Part shown: one piece after another, positions 26,197 through 34,543 of the stretch | Numbering within the stretch: the stretch's first letter is position 1 | How the letters are laid out: each line of letters begins with the position of its first letter | Origin: Metabacillus litoralis | Lineage (GTDB): Bacteria; Bacillota; Bacilli; Bacillales; Bacillaceae | Length of the DNA stretch: 64,000 nucleotides | Assembly (NCBI RefSeq): GCF_007994985.1 | Contig: NZ_VOQF01000008.1 | Span: 186,001-250,000, forward strand | Reading direction: 5' to 3' | Notes under the pieces: model-generated | Told to the model about the DNA's origin: nothing | The model's input: only the letters and a program-made list of their open reading frames with translations | The model's database searches: none | Translations under genes and position numbers: made by a program

Positions 26197-27139
26197 ATGC
26201 CCTTCTCCTCATTAACAAGTACACAAAAATCACACTTCCAATTACTCCAACAATGACACTAACAGATATTTCGTAAGGGAATATAATAATTCGACCGATA
26301 ATATCACATAGTAGAACAAATACTGCTCCTAGCAGCGCTGTTTCAGGCAAGCTCTTTCTCAAATGATCACCTCGATAGATACTAACAATATTCGGGATGA
26401 TTAATCCGAGAAAAGGAATGACTCCAACAGTTAGAACAACACTTGTTGTTATTAGAGCAACAATTACAAGACCAACATTCACAATTTTTCGATAGTGCAG
26501 ACCTAAATTTTTCGAAAAATCTTCACCCATTCCAGCCACTGTGAATTTATTAGCAAATACATAAGCTAGAATGACAAATGGAATCGTTATGTATAAAAGT
26601 TCATATCTGCCTTTCATAATGAGAGAAAAATCTCCATGTAACCATGATCCAATATTTTGAATTAAGTCATATCTGTACGCAAAGAATGTTGTAATTGAGC
26701 CTATAATGCTACCAAACATAAGTCCAACAAGTGGAATGAAAATTGTATCCTTGAATTTAATTCTGTCTAGTATCTTCATAAAAATAAATGTACCCGCTAG
26801 CGCAAATATAAAGGCTACAATCATTTTTTCGATAGGACTAGCAGAGGTAAATACTAACATTGAAACTAAGATACCTAATCTAGCCGAATCCATTGTTCCT
26901 GCTGTTGTCGGTGAAACAAACTTATTTCTTGTAAGCTGCTGCATGATCAGACCACATATACTCATGCTTACACCTGCAATAATAAGACTGATTAATCTAG
27001 GTATTCGACTTAACAAAAGAATTTGTGTTTTTTCATCAGTCAATTGAAATAAATCCTTTGGTGTTAAATCTAAAACACCTATAAAAATCGAGCAGCATGA
27101 TAGAAGGATCAAAGCAATGCTTAAAATTATTTTTGCCAT
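26189..27139 (-). CDS. yclN: Siderophore ABC permease YclN
   Basis: A 316-residue FecCD-type permease, the first gene of the importer operon. The ATPase-contact motif is VGVIPFLGLIIPNIVSIYRGDHLRK. The ribosome site AGGATATAA precedes the ATG. Two Fur-type boxes lie 43-130 bp upstream, so it should be induced by iron starvation. Substrate assignment (petrobactin/bacillibactin precursors) follows the B. subtilis orthologue and is inferred. Confidence 0.93.
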   Translation of the reverse strand: MAKIILSIALILLSCCSIFIGVLDLTPKDLFQLTDEKTQILLLSRIPRLISLIIAGVSMSICGLIMQQLTRNKFVSPTTAGTMDSARLGILVSMLVFTSASPIEKMIVAFIFALAGTFIFMKILDRIKFKDTIFIPLVGLMFGSIIGSITTFFAYRYDLIQNIGSWLHGDFSLIMKGRYELLYITIPFVILAYVFANKFTVAGMGEDFSKNLGLHYRKIVNVGLVIVALITTSVVLTVGVIPFLGLIIPNIVSIYRGDHLRKSLPETALLGAVFVLLCDIIGRIIIFPYEISVSVIVGVIGSVIFVYLLMRRRAYA

Positions 27140-27181
27140 TTATATCCTAACTTCCCTTAAAATAGGTTATGTAATTAATTT

Positions 27182-27196
27182 TGATAATCATTATCA
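27182..27196. promoter_or_regulatory. Perfect Fur box upstream of yclN
   Basis: tgataatcattatca is an exact 7-1-7 Fur box, 43 bp upstream of the yclN start. Confidence 0.9.
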
Positions 27197-27253
27197 ATAG
27201 TAATCAAAAAAAATAGCTTGTAAATTACTCAAGTTTTTCTTTTTCACTATCAG

Positions 27254-27268
27254 TGAGATTGATTATCA
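27254..27268. promoter_or_regulatory. Second Fur-like box upstream of yclN
   Basis: tgagattgattatca matches the 7-1-7 consensus in 13 of 15 positions. With the perfect box 57 bp away it may give two Fur dimers on one promoter. Confidence 0.6.
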
Positions 27269-27373
27269 ACTACAGTAATTAATGTAACACAAAAAATAAA
27301 AAGTGAAAAGGTTTATTTTCAGATTTTTTTATCAACTATGTAGTTTTCACACGAAATCCACATTTTTACTAAT

Positions 27374-27416
27374 ATGTAAAAGATAGATATACAACTAACT
27401 TTATATCTATCTTTGC
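27374..27416 (-). terminator. Terminator after the HD-GYP gene
   Basis: A 13-bp stem, aaagatagatata (27379-27391) with tatatctatcttt (27402-27414), 25 bp beyond the stop. T-rich sequence on the minus strand follows, but the stem is AT-rich and the U tract weak. Confidence 0.6.
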
Positions 27417-27438
27417 TAGAAAATATCTGATAATATTA

Positions 27439-28380
27439 TTACTTAATTTCCTTAGGATTAATAAATGTATCCTTCATTTTTTCAACACATGTTATAAAGA
27501 TATCAGTGATCTCTGGATCAAACTGGATTCCTCTGTTTTTCTTTAATTCTTCTAAAACAAAGATCATTTCTTTTCCATCTCTATAAACACGTCTAGAAAT
27601 CATCGCATCAAAGGCATCGGCTACAGCAGTTATCCTTGCTAAATAAGGGATATTCTCACCCTTTAGTCCTTTAGGATATCCGGTGCCATCGAACCTTTCA
27701 TGATGATATAAAACGATATCCAACACCCCTGTTTTCATCATACTTGGGATATCTTTAATGATAGAATAGCCTGTTGAAGGATGTTGTTTAACAATTTCAT
27801 ATTCATCTTGAGTTAATTTTGCAGGCTTATTTAAGATTGCTTCAGGTATCGAAATTTTCCCAATATCATGTAAGAGCCCACCCAAGTAAATTGTCTCACA
27901 CGTTTGTTTCGGTAATTTCAATTCCTCTGCAATCATCCGTGAATATCTTGCAACATTTTCTGAATGTAAAGCCGTATATTTATCTCTTGAATCTAACAGC
28001 TTTGAAAAACTTACTGTTAAGTCCATATTTATTTTCTTTTGATTTATATTATTACTGACTAATATCGATACAACTAACCCAGTTACAAAATATGTTAAAG
28101 AGAGAATAATAAAAGATTCTATGTAAGGAACACTTTCAGGAACAAAAATATATCTAGCTGTTGTTACTAAAACACTTTGCATAAGTAAGATGATTTTACT
28201 GTTATAAATAAGGCCTAATAAAAGCATAACTAAGGTATAAACAACTACTAAGCTTCTATGAAAATGTAAAAATCCCCCTATTAATATAAGAATAACTGCT
28301 AACAAATAGAACAACCATCTGAATTTAATAAAAAACTTAATCCAAGGATCTGACTGATGTACATCGTGATAAATATTCAT
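27439..28380 (-). CDS. Membrane-anchored HD-GYP domain protein
   Basis: A 313-residue protein. The first ~115 residues contain about four hydrophobic helices, and residues about 120-300 form an HD-GYP domain. Key motifs are LHSENVARYS, LGGLLHDIGKISIP, VKQHPSTGY and HHERFDGTGYPKGLKGENIP, so the metal centre and GYP motif are complete. HD-GYP proteins hydrolyse cyclic di-GMP or related dinucleotides; activity here is predicted only. It is a single-gene unit next to the yclN operon. The membrane part may be a small sensor. Confidence 0.87.
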   Translation of the reverse strand: MNIYHDVHQSDPWIKFFIKFRWLFYLLAVILILIGGFLHFHRSLVVVYTLVMLLLGLIYNSKIILLMQSVLVTTARYIFVPESVPYIESFIILSLTYFVTGLVVSILVSNNINQKKINMDLTVSFSKLLDSRDKYTALHSENVARYSRMIAEELKLPKQTCETIYLGGLLHDIGKISIPEAILNKPAKLTQDEYEIVKQHPSTGYSIIKDIPSMMKTGVLDIVLYHHERFDGTGYPKGLKGENIPYLARITAVADAFDAMISRRVYRDGKEMIFVLEELKKNRGIQFDPEITDIFITCVEKMKDTFINPKEIK

Positions 28381-28536
28381 AGTTACTCCTATTATTAATT
28401 TTTAAAAAATTGTAACATAGGAATCGTTTTTTGTCATAAATTGCCGATTGTTTCTTTTGTAGGAATATGTTATTAGCTAAAGATCCTTCAAAATATCAAC
28501 TGTATATCCTGCCACTACAGTTTGACTCTATCACTA

Positions 28537-28926
28537 TCATAATTTCTTAATCATATCTCTAATTGCTTCTGAAACTTCTAAATTATGTTCCTTACAAAAA
28601 TTAGTAAGTGTTGAATATGTACTATCATCTAATCTTACATGAATCGTATGATTATATTTTTCTGATTCTGGTTTTTTCGGACGACCTCTGCCTACTTTTC
28701 GCTTTCCAACTTCATCTTTCCAAACACTAATCACAACATAGCCTTGCTTTTCTATTGCTGCGTCACACTCATTTTCCCGCCACATTTTGTTTGATTTATC
28801 ACTAAAATCTTTAACAAAATCTGAGAGCTCTTCATTTTGTAATTCCTTCATTACAGCCTTTTCCATTGCTTTGTGCTCAATAAACTGCTGAAACTGTTTG
28901 TATGATTTAAATTTCAATTCTTTCAT
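28537..28926 (-). CDS. AT-hook plus ribbon-helix-helix DNA-binding protein
   Basis: A 129-residue protein I cannot assign to a named family. Residues 1-60 are helical and charged. An AT-hook-like GRGRPKKP lies at 79-86, and residues about 93-129 (HTIHVRLDDSTYSTLTNFCKEHNLEVSEAIRDMIKKL in pattern) look like a ribbon-helix-helix domain. It would bind DNA as a dimer with an extra minor-groove contact. The ribosome site GGAAGGTAG is good. It is monocistronic and has no toxin neighbour, so an antitoxin role is not supported. Confidence 0.7.
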   Translation of the reverse strand: MKELKFKSYKQFQQFIEHKAMEKAVMKELQNEELSDFVKDFSDKSNKMWRENECDAAIEKQGYVVISVWKDEVGKRKVGRGRPKKPESEKYNHTIHVRLDDSTYSTLTNFCKEHNLEVSEAIRDMIKKL

Positions 28927-29269
28927 ATCATTCTACCTTCCCTGAAATTATTAGTAGGAATTATGTTATGTATCATTGATGTTATAAATGTAGCAAGCTA
29001 TAATACAAATCTTTCTAAATGTCGTTACCCTATGTAATTATAATTTATATATAGCTCTGTTTAAACTAGATTTATGTTTTGGTTAGGATGTTTCAGTGAA
29101 TTTTTGTTGTTAATAACGTACTAAGGAAAAAATCCTTTATAAAAATTTTGACAGCAATATCTTGTATCAAAATATTGTTTTTTACTAGATAAAAAAAGTA
29201 AATTACCAGCTTTCCTTTTAGTAAGGTTATTTTAGTAAAGATTAATGCTGTTGATTTTTTCTAATGTAA
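28927..29269. other. AT-rich spacer
   Basis: Part of an 840-bp gene-free stretch (28927-29766). I see no coding sequence, RNA gene or clear regulatory motif in this part; the right-hand part holds repeats. Confidence 0.55.
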
Positions 29270-29333
29270 TATGGTGAAGACGCTTGACTTCTTCCCCGCG
29301 CAAAAGTAATTTTTCTGAGTGCAATGAAACGGA
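29270..29333. repeat. Degenerate copy of the inverted-terminus repeat
   Basis: Shares the two ends (gtgaagacgcttgacttc and caatgaaacggattta) with the copy at 29479-29603 but lacks the middle. The following ~40 bp are also similar in both, so this looks like a local duplication with internal deletion. Confidence 0.6.
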
Positions 29334-29478
29334 TTTATCGCTACCTGACAATTCATTAATTACATATCTTGTTTTGTCTTTATCCTAATCTAACAATAAT
29401 TAAAAAACAGTAATAAACAAGTAACTAATAAAATGAGAATTGTTCTTTCAAGTTTATAACTATATGAAGTAACCTATA

Positions 29479-29603
29479 GTGAAATGGAGCGGAAGACACT
29501 CGACTCCTACGGGAATAGAGGAAAGGCTGAGACCCCGCAAGCGTAGCGAGGAGGCTCAGCTTCCTCCCCGTGGAAAGCGAGTGTCTGCAGCGAAATGAAA
29601 CGG
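29479..29603. repeat. Inverted-terminus repeat, fuller copy
   Basis: A ~125-bp element beginning agtgaaatggagcggaagac and ending gcgaaatgaaacgg. Its ends are imperfect inverted repeats (gacactcg near both ends), with a GC-rich middle (gaccccgcaagcgtagcgag). It is related to 24257-24389. Confidence 0.7.
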
Positions 29604-29696
29604 ATTTATTACTATCTGAAAATTTATTAATTACTTGTCTTGCCTTTTCTTATATGACCATAAACACTGTTGTATCTTATGTCTAAAGCGAAATTA

Positions 29697-29734
29697 AAGA
29701 AAAAACAGACAAATCCATATTAGATTGGTCTGCT
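29697..29734 (-). terminator. Terminator after the GH32 gene
   Basis: Stem cagacaaatc (29706-29715) with gattggtctg (29723-29732), one mismatch. A T-rich tract follows on the minus strand (A-run at 29697-29705). Confidence 0.75.
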
Positions 29735-29766
29735 AATTAAAATCTTACTTTCAAAGCAAGTACACC

Positions 29767-31260
29767 TTAAATCGATCGTTTTAACTCCCATTTTTTCAAT
29801 TCACTAATCTCAATTTCTTCATCAGAAAAAAAGCTGATTTTATTACTATTTATACTCGGATAAATCCTCCCAGTCATCACCTGTTCTCCTTCATTAATAA
29901 ACACTTCAATAGATGATTTATCAATAAAAATTCTTAAATGTAATTTGTTCTCTTCTAGCATAATCTTCGTTTTGCGAACTCCACCAGGACCTTTTCCTGA
30001 CTCATTACGATCAAACTCCAAAATGCCTTTTTGACCGTAATAAGTGAAAACTGTTTCTTCACCTAATGAATCATCAACACGAAGTCTGACACCAAATGTT
30101 GCTGGCTGCTTCATTTTAAAGGTAACATCAAGCTCTATACAATCTCCTTCAACATCAGTTAAAGACATTTCATTAATTAATTTAAGCTGCTCATATGAAA
30201 CCTCATTTGTTCTTAGCTGTTCTATTTCTTTAACAGGACTTGTAATAAGCTTGTTATTTTTCAGTTCTAATACACGAGGTAAAGTCATTGCTCCTGAGTA
30301 ACCGTGCTCTTGTGTTGGCATTTTGCTTTCCCACATGTCCATCCATGCTATCACAATTCTTCTATCCTTGTTATCGAGCATTGTTTGTGGTGCATAATAA
30401 TCAAAGCCATAGTCAAGTAATTCGAATTCACCATATGAAAGATTACCTTTAACATAATCTAGCTCTCCAACAACATATCCAGCTTGATGCAGGTTTTGAT
30501 ATAAATTCCCTTCAGGCTTTACACCTTGAGGTGACATAATCAAAATATCCTTATCATTTAATTCAAATAAATCTGGACATTCCCACATATACCCAAAGTT
30601 TCCTTCACCTTTAGCAATAATATTTATAAACTCCCAATTCAATAAATCTTTTGAACGATATAATAAAACCTGTCCAATATTATCATGTGTTTTGGAGCCT
30701 AGGACACAATAATAGTTTTCTTCATGCTTCCAGACCTTCGGATCACGAAAATGAAATGGATGAATATCTTCTCCCTTAGGAGCCTCTGAAATAACAGGAT
30801 TTTCTTCTAATTTTTCAAACCGTACAGCATCCTCACTTACAGCAAGTGCTTGAACTTGTTTTAGATCTTCGTCATAATTCTCACCAGTCCATACATTTCC
30901 TGTATACATTAAGTAGAGCTTTCCATCTTTCTCAATTGCACTTCCTGAAAAACAACCATCTTTATCATATGTTTCTCCTGGAGCTAAAGCAGGAGGAAGA
31001 TGTTCCCAATTCACTAGATCCTTACTTTTAACATGTCCCCAGTACATTGTATCCCATTTAGGAACATAAGGATGATGCTGATAAAACAAGTGATATTCTC
31101 CTTTAAAATAGCAAAAACCGTTTGGATCGTTCATCCAGTTCGCAATTGGTGCCACATGATACTGTAAACGCCATTCATGTTCATGAACCTTTTGCTTGAG
31201 CTTATTTAACTCTTGTTGGGCAGCACGTATTCTGATTTCTTCAACCATACATAAACACAT
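29767..31260 (-). CDS. GH32 sucrose-6-phosphate hydrolase / beta-fructofuranosidase
   Basis: A 497-residue cytosolic enzyme. GH32 motifs are complete: nucleophile Asp in WMNDPNG, FRDPK for the transition-state Asp and acid/base Glu in MWECPDLF. A C-terminal beta-sandwich follows (about 350-497). It hydrolyses sucrose, sucrose-6-phosphate or fructosyl ends of raffinose-type sugars. Because the locus imports sugars by ABC transporter, unphosphorylated sucrose released by alpha-galactosidase is the likely substrate (inference). The start lies 3 nt after the beta-phosphoglucomutase stop, so translation is coupled; ATG at 31248 is an alternative start. It is the last gene of the sugar locus. Confidence 0.92.
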   Translation of the reverse strand: MCLCMVEEIRIRAAQQELNKLKQKVHEHEWRLQYHVAPIANWMNDPNGFCYFKGEYHLFYQHHPYVPKWDTMYWGHVKSKDLVNWEHLPPALAPGETYDKDGCFSGSAIEKDGKLYLMYTGNVWTGENYDEDLKQVQALAVSEDAVRFEKLEENPVISEAPKGEDIHPFHFRDPKVWKHEENYYCVLGSKTHDNIGQVLLYRSKDLLNWEFINIIAKGEGNFGYMWECPDLFELNDKDILIMSPQGVKPEGNLYQNLHQAGYVVGELDYVKGNLSYGEFELLDYGFDYYAPQTMLDNKDRRIVIAWMDMWESKMPTQEHGYSGAMTLPRVLELKNNKLITSPVKEIEQLRTNEVSYEQLKLINEMSLTDVEGDCIELDVTFKMKQPATFGVRLRVDDSLGEETVFTYYGQKGILEFDRNESGKGPGGVRKTKIMLEENKLHLRIFIDKSSIEVFINEGEQVMTGRIYPSINSNKISFFSDEEIEISELKKWELKRSI

Positions 31261-31263
31261 CCA

Positions 31264-31932
31264 TTATCTATTTATAAATCTTTCTGTGATCTCATTATAC
31301 GACAGCTCTGCTGTTGTTTGATAAACGATATCTGCTGTTGAAAATTGATTCTTTGGTCCAATCGCAACCGCAAACATCCCTGCAGATTTTATGGATTCCA
31401 CTCCAGCAATAGCGTCTTCAACACCTATACAATTATCCGGTTGAACATTTAGTAACTCTGCTGCTTTTAAGAATATTTCAGGATCAGGCTTACCCTTCTT
31501 TAAAGCATTAACATCTACTATGACATCAAAATTCTTCTTTAAATTAAGTGATTCTAAAACTGCAGATGCATTTTTACTAGCAGAAGCTAACCCTAAACCT
31601 AAACCAGCTGACTTTATTTCAATAAGTAGCTCCTCAATTCCTGGTAAGATATCAGCCGGTGAGATTTTCTTTATTAATTGTACATAATGCTCATTTTTTT
31701 TCTTAGCTAACTCTTCTTTTTCTTCATTGGTAAACTCTGTTTCCTTATTTCCAAATTCAAGGATTTTTTCAAGAGAATCCATTCTTGATACACCTTTTAA
31801 CTCCTCATTTAATTCTCTAGAAAAAGTTATCCCTAATTCATCAGCAAGTGTTTTCCAAGCCAAATAATGATATTCGGCAGAATCTGTAATTACACCATCC
31901 AAATCAAAAATAAATGCTTTAAGAGTACTCAT
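31264..31932 (-). CDS. pgmB: Beta-phosphoglucomutase
   Basis: A 222-residue HAD enzyme converting beta-glucose-1-phosphate to glucose-6-phosphate. The nucleophile and acid/base are in FDLDGVITDSAEYHY, the Ser in LASASKNA, the Lys in KKGKPDPEIF and the Mg site in CIGVEDAIAGVESIK. It follows the GH65 phosphorylase by 9 nt, the standard pairing in which GH65 supplies beta-glucose-1-phosphate. The ATG at 31932 has AGGGGG upstream and is preferred over the adjacent GTG. Confidence 0.94.
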   Translation of the reverse strand: MSTLKAFIFDLDGVITDSAEYHYLAWKTLADELGITFSRELNEELKGVSRMDSLEKILEFGNKETEFTNEEKEELAKKKNEHYVQLIKKISPADILPGIEELLIEIKSAGLGLGLASASKNASAVLESLNLKKNFDVIVDVNALKKGKPDPEIFLKAAELLNVQPDNCIGVEDAIAGVESIKSAGMFAVAIGPKNQFSTADIVYQTTAELSYNEITERFINR

Positions 31933-31941
31933 CACAACCCC

Positions 31942-34230
31942 CTAATTTGATATTTTTACTGTTTTGTCTTTTCCCTTATTTAACAAAAGCTCATCATTAA
32001 AAAGTTTTACCTTTAGATCTTGTCCTTCAAGAAGTGTCAAAGTAACATCTTCCTTATTTACCTTTACAGAAATTCTCCTTTGTAAGTAGAACAGTGTAAA
32101 TTCATAGTGTGACCACTGAGCTGGCAACGATGGACTTAACGATAATCCTGTTTCCTTGATTCTCACTCCTCCAAAGCCATGGATAATTGACATCCACGTT
32201 CCACCCATATTGGCCATATGCAAGCCATCCTTTGTATTACCGTGAGTATTATCTAAGTCAAGTCTGGCAGATTCCATAAAGTAATCATATGCTTTCTCTT
32301 TATAGCCTACCTTCGCTGCCATAATACTAAAGATTGCAGATGATAGTGATGAGTCATGCGTTGTTATTTTTTCATAATAATCATACGAGTTCTTAATTGT
32401 GTCATATGATTGTTCATCCTCTAAAAGAAAGTGCCCAAGAACTGTATCCGCTTGCTTGCAAACTTGATAACGATATAAAGTTAAAGGATGAAAATGTAGT
32501 AATAATGGAAACTTATCTTTTGGTGTATTCTTTAGATCCCATACATCTTTTTGTAAAAATGTATCATCCTGTGGATTAATTCCTAAATCAGTATCAAAGG
32601 GAAGATACATTTTTTCTGCTGCCTGCTTCCATTGGTCTGGCTCAGTATCCAACACATTTATTCGTTCCTTCAGTTCTTCTAGAACAGCTTTATCTTTTTC
32701 TTTTACAAGATTCCAGGCAATTTCCGCCCATTTTAAATTATGCTTTGCCATAACATTTGTATAATAGTTATTATTAACAAGACACGTATACTCATCAGGA
32801 CCTGTTACATCATCGATACGGAATGTATCATGATAATAATGTCCAGTATCGATCCAAAGTCTTGCAGTTTCAATTAATAGCTCTGCACCGTATTCAATCA
32901 TAAATTGTTCATCTTTTGTAGCTAAGTAATATTGAATTGTGCTGTAAGCAATATCAGCACTTATATGATATTGTGCTGTTCCTGCGGGAAAATAAGCAGA
33001 GCATTCCGAACCAGAAATTGTTCTCCATGGAAATAGTGCTCCTTTTTTATGACCCATTTCTTTTGCACGCTCTTTTGCACCATCAAGAATCGAATAACGA
33101 TAAACAATCAAGCTTTTCGCTAAATCAGGTTTTGTTAATAAAAAAACAGGAATCATGTAAATTTCAGTATCCCAGAAGAAATGCCCTTCATAACCTTCAC
33201 CAGAAAGACCTTTGGCAGCAATATTACTATATTTATCTCTTCCTGCTGATTGCAATAAGTGATAAAGATTAAACCTAATTCCTTCTTGAAGCTTTTCTTC
33301 TCCACCAATTTTTATGTCTGCAACCTGCCAGTATTCATCAAGATATTGCTTTTGCTCATCAATCAACGTATTAAAATCTATTGTTGCTAGGCTCTCATGA
33401 ATAGCTTTTCCTTTTTTAATTAAGTCATTTTCATGTCTTAATGTATCTGTATATACATTGTACTTAGTTAAAGTGATAGATTCTGTTAGCTCAAATGAGT
33501 ATGTAACATCAATAGATTTTTCCTTTACATCAACTTCCCCAACAACCTTATTTGATCCAATTGATAGTTGGTGTTTTGTTGCACATGCTGTTTCTAAATT
33601 AGATGTTCCTGTTTTATCTACTACAAACATCATATTTTCGTCATATCCTACATTTCCAACAGACAATAACTTTGCATGTCCTGCAGAAACACGTGGATCG
33701 TTCCGACTAACATAATTTGATACATCACCATCTACTTTAGAGACAATCTTAACTGTACCTGTAAAATCAACAGGCTCAATCAACAATTCAATGGCAAACA
33801 GCTCTCTTATGTGAAAAGATACAAGACGCCTAAAACGTAATTTAACTTGCTGTCCTTTTTTTGTTTTATAAGTAATCACTCTTTCTGTATAGCCTTTGTC
33901 CAAATAAAGAAATCGCTCAAAGGAAATAACTTCACCTTCAAAGAGGGAAAAACGTTCTCCTTCAAAGTAGATTTCAATAGTTTGGGCATCAATATTATTC
34001 ACCAACTTTTGCTGTGTTTCAGGAAAAGCGTATAACTTCTCTCCATAATTAATTTCAGTAATATCATGAAACGCGTTTAAATATGTTCCACGAATGGAAT
34101 TCATCTCACTACCATAACCTTCTTCAAAATTACCACGTACACCGATATAGCCATTAGCTAATGAAAATAAACTCTCTAAATTCAAAAGCTCTTGCTGAGA
34201 CAACTCATTTCTACTAATTGTCCATGTCAC
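31942..34230 (-). CDS. GH65 family alpha-glucoside phosphorylase
   Basis: A 762-residue inverting phosphorylase: an N-terminal beta-sandwich (about 1-250), then an (alpha/alpha)6 barrel and a small C-terminal domain. The catalytic Glu is in DDVTGPDEYT, and the phosphate-site region includes ECSAYFPAGTAQYH and HFFWDTEIYM. GH65 members split maltose, trehalose, kojibiose or nigerose into beta-glucose-1-phosphate and a sugar; the specificity is not obvious from the sequence. The start is GTG at 34230 with GAGGAG nine nt upstream, giving the usual family length; the open frame extends to 34362 without support. It leads the GH65-pgmB-GH32 unit. Confidence 0.9.
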   Translation of the reverse strand: MTWTISRNELSQQELLNLESLFSLANGYIGVRGNFEEGYGSEMNSIRGTYLNAFHDITEINYGEKLYAFPETQQKLVNNIDAQTIEIYFEGERFSLFEGEVISFERFLYLDKGYTERVITYKTKKGQQVKLRFRRLVSFHIRELFAIELLIEPVDFTGTVKIVSKVDGDVSNYVSRNDPRVSAGHAKLLSVGNVGYDENMMFVVDKTGTSNLETACATKHQLSIGSNKVVGEVDVKEKSIDVTYSFELTESITLTKYNVYTDTLRHENDLIKKGKAIHESLATIDFNTLIDEQKQYLDEYWQVADIKIGGEEKLQEGIRFNLYHLLQSAGRDKYSNIAAKGLSGEGYEGHFFWDTEIYMIPVFLLTKPDLAKSLIVYRYSILDGAKERAKEMGHKKGALFPWRTISGSECSAYFPAGTAQYHISADIAYSTIQYYLATKDEQFMIEYGAELLIETARLWIDTGHYYHDTFRIDDVTGPDEYTCLVNNNYYTNVMAKHNLKWAEIAWNLVKEKDKAVLEELKERINVLDTEPDQWKQAAEKMYLPFDTDLGINPQDDTFLQKDVWDLKNTPKDKFPLLLHFHPLTLYRYQVCKQADTVLGHFLLEDEQSYDTIKNSYDYYEKITTHDSSLSSAIFSIMAAKVGYKEKAYDYFMESARLDLDNTHGNTKDGLHMANMGGTWMSIIHGFGGVRIKETGLSLSPSLPAQWSHYEFTLFYLQRRISVKVNKEDVTLTLLEGQDLKVKLFNDELLLNKGKDKTVKISN

Positions 34231-34428
34231 TTCATTCAACTCCTCTTCGTAAAAACGAATAACGATATCCATTATTGTAATGTTAATTGTTTTAAAACCT
34301 CTAAAATAAACAGTCCTTATTATAGCTTTACACTTGATATAAAATGCAGATATTAACATCAATAGTTTTAGAGAAACGCCTCATTTTATTCATTAAATTA
34401 AATTCTAAGAAAAGTTGAGCTTAAAAAT

Positions 34429-34451
34429 ACTTAAACAAACGTTTAATTAAA
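34429..34451. promoter_or_regulatory. Operator-like palindrome, copy 2
   Basis: Identical over 23 bp to 15007-15029 (core ttaaacaaacgtttaattaa). It lies about 200 bp upstream of the GH65 start. The AAACGTTT centre suits a LacI-family sugar repressor. Confidence 0.55.
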
Positions 34452-34500
34452 ATGATTTATGTACTATATCCTTGCATTTTCTTACACTTTGAAAAAGATA

Positions 34501-34538
34501 AAGAAGAGGATCGACTCATTTGAGCCGACCCTCTTTTC
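34501..34538 (-). terminator. Terminator after the alpha-galactosidase gene
   Basis: Stem aagaggatcgactca (34504-34518) with tgagccgaccctctt (34522-34536), including G-U pairs, followed on the minus strand by CTTTATCTTTTTC. Confidence 0.75.
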
Positions 34539-34543
34539 ACTTA

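Larger units (their letters stand above)
34231..34543. other. Spacer before the GH65 gene
   Basis: 313 bp between the alpha-galactosidase stop and the GH65 start. It holds a terminator (34501-34536) and the operator-like palindrome (34429-34451), so the GH65-pgmB-GH32 genes probably have their own promoter here. Confidence 0.6.

Noticed and set aside
28537-28926. Antitoxin of a toxin-antitoxin pair
   Set aside because: No small toxin gene is adjacent on either side; the gene stands alone.
22793-29766. Integrated prophage or insertion sequence with transposase
   Set aside because: No transposase, integrase or phage structural gene is present anywhere in the window; only short non-coding repeats are seen.
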